Below, in pieces: positions 41,507 through 46,524 of a stretch of 46,524 bases of DNA (within the stretch, counting starts at the first letter, position 1; each line of letters begins with the position of its first letter). Under the pieces are notes generated by a model. The model was given only the letters and a program-made list of their open reading frames with translations, did not search any database and was not told the origin of the DNA. The DNA lies in NCBI GenBank assembly GCA_030431775.1, contig JAUIHW010000009.1, positions 1 through 46,524 of the forward strand, written 5' to 3'. This stretch comes from Gammaproteobacteria bacterium. Its GTDB lineage: Bacteria; Pseudomonadota; Gammaproteobacteria; Pseudomonadales; JAUIET01. Both the position numbers and the translations under genes were made by a program.

Positions 41507-42498
41507 GTTCTGGGCCTCCTTGTCGGTGATTCTGACCACATTATACCGTCCAACTCAACCAGGAGGTTGGCCCGGCAAATATCGGCTGAGTAAATCTGCG
41601 CAGCGGCAAGCTCGGGCATTACCATTGGAAACTGTTCAATGATAGCGTCTTGCTTGTCCCCTGGCCGCACGTATAGGCGCATGCAATGGCCATTCTGATG
41701 CGCGCTTGCGGCGAATTCGCTTAGCTCTGGCAGGCCGGCATTGTGCAGCATCGCGTCCAGGTTTTTGCGAATTTCCTGTAATTGCGCCAAGCTGTCGCAT
41801 TCGTGGAGCGACTCATGGCCTTTTATTGCAGCCGTGCCGGATAAAAACATAATCCGTCGACTGGCGTTTTCCAGAACGGTAGCACGGGAAAACGACGGGC
41901 TCCTCGGCCCGTACTGCCGTGGGTACTGGTAGGCGCTGATCTGTCGCGGGTTCTCAATCGCTGTCGGCTGCTGCCGGCCAAGCAGGGCGCATACGGTAAG
42001 GCCATAAGCCTGTTCGCAACCCACACCGGTACCGGCCGGGACATACTCATCGAGCACGCCCATGCTCTGCATGGCTTCGGCCCGGCCCACACAAAACTGT
42101 TTGTAGGTTTCCTGGTCACCAGCACCCTGGTTGATGGCCGGTACGTAGTTCCAGAACTTCACGAAAAAGGGGTAGTCCAGCTCCTGGCAAACAGCCAGTA
42201 AATCCTGGTAACACTGTCGGGTAATGGCCCGCATGTTGTGCAGAGGGCCTGACCTCTGCACCTGAAGACAGGCGTAATCCTGCCCCAGAGACGCGTGAAT
42301 ATCTGCAAGCTTTTTGTACTCCAGACACTGGTCTATTGCCCAGGTTTCGGCCTGCCCGGTGCTGAATTGCGCGGCTAATGGGATGCTAAAGCAGGCCTCT
42401 CGCTGGCTGCGCTGAAACGCCTGCGGGAGAAACGTGGCCAGCTGAAGACGCTCTTCGCTGGCGATTACCGGCTTGATGGTGGCCTGACTGAATGGCAT
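41503..42498 (-). CDS. xanB2: Chorismatase, XanB2/Hyg5 type (hydroxybenzoate synthase)
   Basis: A 331-residue chorismatase that converts chorismate to hydroxybenzoate and pyruvate, giving the aromatic starter unit. The family hallmark YQYPRQYGPRSPSFSRA is at 190-206. GTAAIKGHES at 221-230 and ADICRANLLVELDG at 305-318 follow. By spacing, Gly221, Cys308 and Glu315 match Gly240, Cys327 and Glu334 that I recall for Hyg5, the type that makes 3-hydroxybenzoate; XanB2 of Xanthomonas makes both 3- and 4-hydroxybenzoate. No good ribosome site precedes ATG 42498. It is divergent from the carrier-protein operon and the first gene of a three-gene operon. Confidence 0.9.
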   Translation of the reverse strand: MPFSQATIKPVIASEERLQLATFLPQAFQRSQREACFSIPLAAQFSTGQAETWAIDQCLEYKKLADIHASLGQDYACLQVQRSGPLHNMRAITRQCYQDLLAVCQELDYPFFVKFWNYVPAINQGAGDQETYKQFCVGRAEAMQSMGVLDEYVPAGTGVGCEQAYGLTVCALLGRQQPTAIENPRQISAYQYPRQYGPRSPSFSRATVLENASRRIMFLSGTAAIKGHESLHECDSLAQLQEIRKNLDAMLHNAGLPELSEFAASAHQNGHCMRLYVRPGDKQDAIIEQFPMVMPELAAAQIYSADICRANLLVELDGIMWSESPTRRPRT

Positions 42499-42521
42499 TT
42501 GGGTGGAATTTCTACACCGCG

Positions 42522-42550
42522 TCTACAACTGACTGAATGTATGTTATACA
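42522..42550 (+). promoter_or_regulatory. Extended -10 promoter of the acyl-carrier operon
   Basis: TCTACA (42522-42527) and TATACA (42545-42550) are spaced by 17 bases, with TG at 42542-42543 one base upstream of the -10, as in extended -10 promoters. It lies 42 bases before ATG 42593, in the 94-base region shared with the divergent chorismatase. Confidence 0.6.
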
Positions 42551-42592
42551 CTTTGCTCGCCCCAAAAAAGGTCAAAAATACTAAGGAGTTGT

Positions 42593-42865
42593 ATGTCCGA
42601 GCAGTCGCCACAAGAAAAGGAACTTGCCGAGCTGATCGTGTCTTGTCTGGATCTGGACGAAGATGTTTCGGCCGATGAAATTGACCCGCAGGAAGCCTTG
42701 TTTGGCGAAGGGCTGGGGCTGGACTCCATTGATGCTCTGGAAATAGCGCTTGCAGTCTCGCAAAAATACGGTGTTGAAATGCAGGCTGAAGACGACGGTG
42801 TAAAAGAGGCTTTTGCATCTCTGCGAACCCTGTGTGAGTTCATTCACCAAAGTAAAGCAGCCTAA
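42593..42865 (+). CDS. Acyl carrier protein (aryl-polyene)
   Basis: A 90-residue acyl carrier protein. Ser45 in GLGLDSIDALEI is the phosphopantetheine attachment site. The acidic helices and length are typical. It would carry the aryl starter and the growing polyene. AAGGAG lies just before ATG 42593. It is the first gene of the rightward block and is followed by the AMP-ligase 10 bases after its stop. Related clusters have two carrier proteins; a second is not seen here. Confidence 0.93.
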   Translation: MSEQSPQEKELAELIVSCLDLDEDVSADEIDPQEALFGEGLGLDSIDALEIALAVSQKYGVEMQAEDDGVKEAFASLRTLCEFIHQSKAA

Positions 42866-42875
42866 CCTGCAGGCC

Positions 42876-44249
42876 ATGCCAGCCGCTGGCAACAACTACC
42901 CGTTGCTGCAGCGTGACCCTGCCTCACCGATTGTATTGGCAGCCGATGGCTCAGTCGTAACGACAGCTGAATTTTTGTGTCAGCTGTCCAGCCTGGCCAA
43001 ACAGCTGCCAGATGCGGACTACGTGCTGAATCTCTGCGCCAGCCGCTATCATTTTCTGTTGTGCTTCTGTGCAGCCCTGTTGCGCGGGCAAAGTAATCTA
43101 CTGCCGCCGGGGCGTGGCGAAGGCCTGCAGCGCGAGCTCTGTGCCAGCTACCCGGGGGCTTATATTGTTCACGACGGCGCGCCGGTTATTGCCGATGTTC
43201 GGTCACAGGATATCCGGCCGTTATTGGCAGTTGCCGCCGGGCCGAACAGGCCTCAAGTCAACGACGTTCCCGTGTTGCCGGGCGACCAGCTGGCCGCAAT
43301 TGTGTTTACATCGGGGTCTACGGGTACGCCCAGTGCAATCAAAAAAAGCTGGCATACCTTTTATGCCAGCACTCAGTTGAACGCCAGCTACATGTTGGGT
43401 GAGAAGCCGCATTACTCGATGTTGGCCACCGTGCCCGGTCAGCATATGTACGGTCTGGAAACTTCTATTCTGCTGCCACTGTTGAACAGTCTGACTGTAT
43501 TTGACGGGCAGCCGCTTTTCCCACGCGACGTGCAGCAGGCGCTGCAGTTATTACCGCCACCACGGGTGTTGGTATCCTCGCCGGTGCATTTGCGCGCGCT
43601 GCTTAGCAGTGGGCTGAATTTTCCCAAGGCCGACATTGTGCTGAGCGCTACCGCACCTCTGGACCCGGCGCTGGGCAAACAGGTTGAGGACCAGTTCGCT
43701 GCGAGTATGTGCGAGATTTACGGTTGCAGTGAAGCGGGCTCGTTAGCGTATCGTAACCCGGCTGTGGACGAAGACTGGCAATTGTTTTCGGCGTTTAATT
43801 TCTCCGCCGATGACAATCTTCTGCATGCTGCGCACCTCGCCGAGCCGGTGGCCCTGCAGGACCGGCTGGAGTTTACTGCAGGAAAGCGCTTCCGCCTGGC
43901 CGGGCGGGCCAGCGACATGGTGAACATTGCCGGCAAACGCGGATCACTGCAGCAGTTGAATCAGGTTCTGCTGCAAGCTGACGGAGTGCTGGATGCCGCT
44001 GTTTTTATTGTGCCACCAGAGCTTGCCGGCGCACGCCATGACGCTGCCCGCGGTGATTGTCTGGCGGCACTTGTGGTCGGCGAACCGGCTGATCGACGTG
44101 CCATCGCGGCGCATCTGCGCCGGTTTGTTGACCCGGCGCTGGTCCCCAGGCACATTAACTTCGTACACGCGCTGCCCCGTTCGGAAACCGGCAAACTGCC
44201 GCGCGATCGCCTGTTGGCAGAGTTTGTTCGCCAGCGAAAAGGTGGCTGA
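42876..44249 (+). CDS. AMP-ligase for loading the aromatic starter
   Basis: A 457-residue ANL-superfamily adenylating enzyme. The P-loop-like FTSGSTGTPSAIKK is at 144-157, YGCSEAG later, GRASDMVNIAGKRGS follows, and PRSETGKLPRD near the end holds catalytic Lys440. It resembles ApeH-type ligases that activate hydroxybenzoate and transfer it to the acyl carrier protein. It is shorter than ordinary acyl-CoA synthetases, as expected for this group. ATG 42876 is chosen because it starts just after the carrier protein; a longer frame from 42813 overlaps that gene. Confidence 0.88.
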   Translation: MPAAGNNYPLLQRDPASPIVLAADGSVVTTAEFLCQLSSLAKQLPDADYVLNLCASRYHFLLCFCAALLRGQSNLLPPGRGEGLQRELCASYPGAYIVHDGAPVIADVRSQDIRPLLAVAAGPNRPQVNDVPVLPGDQLAAIVFTSGSTGTPSAIKKSWHTFYASTQLNASYMLGEKPHYSMLATVPGQHMYGLETSILLPLLNSLTVFDGQPLFPRDVQQALQLLPPPRVLVSSPVHLRALLSSGLNFPKADIVLSATAPLDPALGKQVEDQFAASMCEIYGCSEAGSLAYRNPAVDEDWQLFSAFNFSADDNLLHAAHLAEPVALQDRLEFTAGKRFRLAGRASDMVNIAGKRGSLQQLNQVLLQADGVLDAAVFIVPPELAGARHDAARGDCLAALVVGEPADRRAIAAHLRRFVDPALVPRHINFVHALPRSETGKLPRDRLLAEFVRQRKGG

Positions 44250-44251
44250 AT

Positions 44252-44887
44252 GTGAACCGCTGCAGTCTGACCATAAGCCTACTTTCTCTTGCCCTGTTCT
44301 CAGCCAAGGCCGCGATGGCCTTGCCCGGTGAGCCCATCGCGTGCGAGCGCTTGCCGGTTTTGTCGCTTGAATCAATAAGGGCTGAGCAAGACTTGCAGCT
44401 GCGTTACACAGAAACCCGCTATAGCACCCTGTTGGCCAAGCCGGCCGAATCATCGGGCTTGCTGGAATACCGGCATCACGACGGCAGTATGATCAAGCAG
44501 GAACAGCAACCCAGGCAGCGGCAATTTATTCTGAGTGGTAAGCAGGCAGAGGTTCACGCCAGGGGAAAGGTTCGTACCATCAAACTTCCCCAAGGGCATA
44601 CTCTCGGCTGGTTGCATACGCTTATGGCGGCCGTTGCCAGGCGGGACCCCGGTTTGCTTGCCGGCATACAAAATGTCAGCTGTTATCAGAGCAGTGAAGG
44701 CTGGGCAATTCGTCTGTATCAGGAAACGGCACAGCCCGGAGCAGATTCGCGGCGCCCCAGCAAGCAGGGGACGAAAACCGAGCAACTGATCTTAAGCGGC
44801 CGGCAGTTGACCTTGCTGGCCCTGGAACGGCAGGTAAACAAACGCACAACAAGCAGCATGCGGTTTGCGGCCGCAGAGTCTCCGTGA
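44252..44887 (+). CDS. LolA-like periplasmic carrier
   Basis: A 211-residue exported protein (signal peptide about 1-23, ending AMA). Its mature part has the layout of the LolA family seen in aryl-polyene clusters (LRYTETRYSTLLAKPAESSG, GLLEYRHHDGS, RQFILSGKQ). It probably receives the lipid-linked pigment from the exporter and moves it across the periplasm. GTG 44252 follows a purine-rich site, two bases after the ligase stop. The C-terminal part is basic and weakly conserved. Its stop overlaps the exporter start. Confidence 0.78.
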   Translation: MNRCSLTISLLSLALFSAKAAMALPGEPIACERLPVLSLESIRAEQDLQLRYTETRYSTLLAKPAESSGLLEYRHHDGSMIKQEQQPRQRQFILSGKQAEVHARGKVRTIKLPQGHTLGWLHTLMAAVARRDPGLLAGIQNVSCYQSSEGWAIRLYQETAQPGADSRRPSKQGTKTEQLILSGRQLTLLALERQVNKRTTSSMRFAAAESP

Positions 44888-46524
44888 GCCTGCAGGCCGG
44901 GCGCTTGGCTCTGGCCCTGTTCGTGGCTGCCCTGCTGGGGCTGTTCATTGCATCACAAATAAGTATCAGTTATTCGCTGGCTGATTTTCTGCCGGCTGCG
45001 CAAACCCCCGCGCAAAAACTGCTGCTGCAACAACTGGAACAACCCGCGGCGGCCAATCTAACGGTTCTGGCCGTACGTGGCCCGGATTCACAAGCGCCAA
45101 CGGAGGCCCAGTTATCCAATGTCATTGAATCGCTGCGTGAAAGCGGCCTATACAGTACCGTGCGCTCCTCACTGAGCGACATTGATCTTGCCAAGGCCTG
45201 GCAACAGTTGGCCGATGTCCGTTTTCTGCTAGTCGCCAGCGATTACAGCGTGGCCGGTCTGCAGGCGGCGTTTGCCGGGCTCAGGGACGAGTTGGAATTG
45301 TTGCAGGACCCGGAGCTTCTCGAGATTGCCGCACGCGATCCGTATTTGAGTTTACGTGAACTGTTTGAAGCTTTGCCAACCGTAGGTGGTGCTGCCACGG
45401 GTGGGCAGTGGACGACCCCTGATGGCCACAGTTTGTTGCTGGCCGAATCATCCGCCGCCGCGTTTGATGTCGCCGCGCAGCAAACGCTGTACGCGGCCAC
45501 AAGCGAGTGGTTTGCGCAACAATTTGCAGCCGCTGGCTTGCAGTTGGAGCTTGGTGGCATGGGGGCAATTTCCGCGCAAATGGCAACTCATATACAACAG
45601 GAGGCACGCTGGCGCAGTATTCTGGCCAGTAGCTTATTGCTGCTTTTGTTGCTGGTGTTTCTGCGCGACGCCCGATTGGTGTTGCTGGGCGCGGTGCCAT
45701 TACTGTTCGCCGCTCTGGCCGGCCTGTTGACGCTGGTGTTAGGCTTCGAGCGGGTACACGGTATTACCCTCGCTTTCGGCTTCACTCTGCTGGGAGTGGC
45801 TATCGATTACCCACTGCACTTATTCCACCACGCCAGGGGGCGCACTCTGCAACAGGCCGCCAGGCAGGTATGGCCCACTATACGGCTGGGTGTGCTAAGC
45901 ACTATTGCCGTTTACCTGGCCATGGCCATGGCGGGTTCACAGGGTTTGGCGCAGTTGGGTGTGTTTACAGCGTCCGGCCTGCTGGTGGCTGCCCTTTGCA
46001 CCCGATACGTAGTGCCGGCTATGATGCCGGGCGAGCTGCACGCAACAGTCCAACAGGCTTCCACAGCGGTGGGCCGCACTGCAACGCTCAGGTTCTGGCC
46101 AGCGCTGCTTGTGGTCGGGCTTGGATTGGGCCTGGCCTGGCCGCTTACTTCCGAGCGGTCAATCTGGAGCCATGATCTGTCGGACCTGAGCCCAGTGCCC
46201 GCCAGCTTGCTTAAGCGAGAAGCGAGCTACGCCAGCAGTATTGGTATGCCGGACCCGCGCTACAGTCTGGTTCTGGAGCACGCTGAACTGCAGCCCCTGT
46301 TACAAGCCAGCGAGCGGCTGAGTGCGCGGCTACGCCAGGCACAGCGGCGCCTGGAGCTGGGTGCTTACAGCAGTATCAGCCAGGTGCTGCCGTCTGAGCA
46401 ACGGCAGCTGCAGCGCCGGGCCAGCATCCCGCATTCCGCAGAGCTGGCCGCCCGCCTTGAACAAGCGGCCGCTGCCGAAGGAATGGCAACACCGGCCTTC
46501 GGCGCATTTCTTGAAGATGCTGAG
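44884..46524 (+). CDS. MMPL/RND-type exporter of the aryl-polyene locus (3' end cut by window)
   Basis: The frame is open for 547 codons to the right edge with no stop. An N-terminal transmembrane segment (about 4-24) is followed by a periplasmic domain. A bundle of helices at about 240-375 then carries GVAIDYPLHLFHH, the proton-relay motif of MMPL exporters, and a second helix starts near 400 before a second periplasmic domain. The full protein is usually about 750-800 residues, so roughly 200 lie outside. It should export the pigment or its lipid conjugate. It overlaps the LolA-like gene by 4 bases. Confidence 0.88.
   Translation, partial: MSLQAGRLALALFVAALLGLFIASQISISYSLADFLPAAQTPAQKLLLQQLEQPAAANLTVLAVRGPDSQAPTEAQLSNVIESLRESGLYSTVRSSLSDIDLAKAWQQLADVRFLLVASDYSVAGLQAAFAGLRDELELLQDPELLEIAARDPYLSLRELFEALPTVGGAATGGQWTTPDGHSLLLAESSAAAFDVAAQQTLYAATSEWFAQQFAAAGLQLELGGMGAISAQMATHIQQEARWRSILASSLLLLLLLVFLRDARLVLLGAVPLLFAALAGLLTLVLGFERVHGITLAFGFTLLGVAIDYPLHLFHHARGRTLQQAARQVWPTIRLGVLSTIAVYLAMAMAGSQGLAQLGVFTASGLLVAALCTRYVVPAMMPGELHATVQQASTAVGRTATLRFWPALLVVGLGLGLAWPLTSERSIWSHDLSDLSPVPASLLKREASYASSIGMPDPRYSLVLEHAELQPLLQASERLSARLRQAQRRLELGAYSSISQVLPSEQRQLQRRASIPHSAELAARLEQAAAAEGMATPAFGAFLEDAE

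Noticed and set aside
1-46524. Mobile elements, prophage, CRISPR arrays or defence genes
   Set aside because: No transposase, integrase, phage structural gene, repeat-spacer array or recognised defence family was seen.

Overview
The window is a compact stretch of a Gram-negative proteobacterial chromosome. The gene families suggest a marine-type gammaproteobacterium: LPS heptose/Kdo genes with KdkA, a TonB-dependent receptor, a DUF4212/VC_2705-type symporter cluster and an aryl-polyene pigment locus. The assignment is an inference from gene content; no rRNA or other taxonomic marker is present. Coding density is very high. No gene-free stretch exceeds about 205 bases, and five convergent gene pairs overlap at their 3' ends. 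I saw no tRNA, rRNA, CRISPR array, insertion sequence, integrase or prophage gene.

Layout. (1) 1-3215: LPS inner-core genes: the end of hldE, hldD, a family-9 heptosyltransferase and kdkA. (2) 3212-12680: a membrane GGDEF-EAL protein, a diiron ferritin-like enzyme with a divergent AraC-type regulator, a periplasmic HtrA/Deg protease, a beta-hydroxyacid dehydrogenase, an orphan TonB-dependent receptor and a small membrane protein. (3) 12719-17115: a leftward operon encoding a DUF1800 lipoprotein, a Tat-exported DUF1501 protein, an ECF sigma factor, a short membrane protein in the anti-sigma position and a small exported repeat protein. A one-pass membrane protein and a Calx-beta/glycerophosphodiesterase lipoprotein flank its upstream end. 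(4) 19053-24404: envelope and redox genes: DUF4404, an exported glutathione peroxidase, a protein with a TonB-like anchor and an unknown C-terminus, a GST, an exported methyltransferase-like protein and a CBS-GGDEF protein. (5) 24391-31923: short-chain carboxylate uptake and activation: a PrpE-type acyl-CoA synthetase, divergent from DUF4212, a sodium:solute symporter, an anchored periplasmic protein, a cNMP/CBS/DUF294 protein and a DEDDh exonuclease, followed by a HAD phosphatase. (6) 32077-34741: an M15-type lipoprotein peptidase and an AsmA-like protein.

(7) 34772 to the right edge: an aryl-polyene (APE/xanthomonadin-type) locus in three blocks. The first rightward block holds a COG4648 membrane protein, two hotdog dehydratases, a GT2, an LpxL-like acyltransferase, a ketoreductase and a ketosynthase. 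The middle leftward block holds an XanB2/Hyg5-type chorismatase coupled by ATGA overlaps to a small exported protein and a lipoprotein hydrolase. The last rightward block holds an acyl carrier protein, an AMP-ligase, a LolA-like carrier and an MMPL exporter cut by the window end.

These genes suggest a complete route. The chorismatase would make hydroxybenzoate from chorismate, and the ligase would load it onto the carrier protein. Ketosynthase, ketoreductase and dehydratases would build the conjugated chain. The GT2 and acyltransferase would attach it to a lipid anchor, and the MMPL and LolA-like proteins would move it to the outer membrane. A second ketosynthase/chain-length factor, a second carrier protein and a thioesterase, common in such loci, are not in the window and may lie to the right. 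The most unusual features are the three-gene chorismatase operon with two exported partners, and the ECF pair embedded in the DUF1800/DUF1501 operon.
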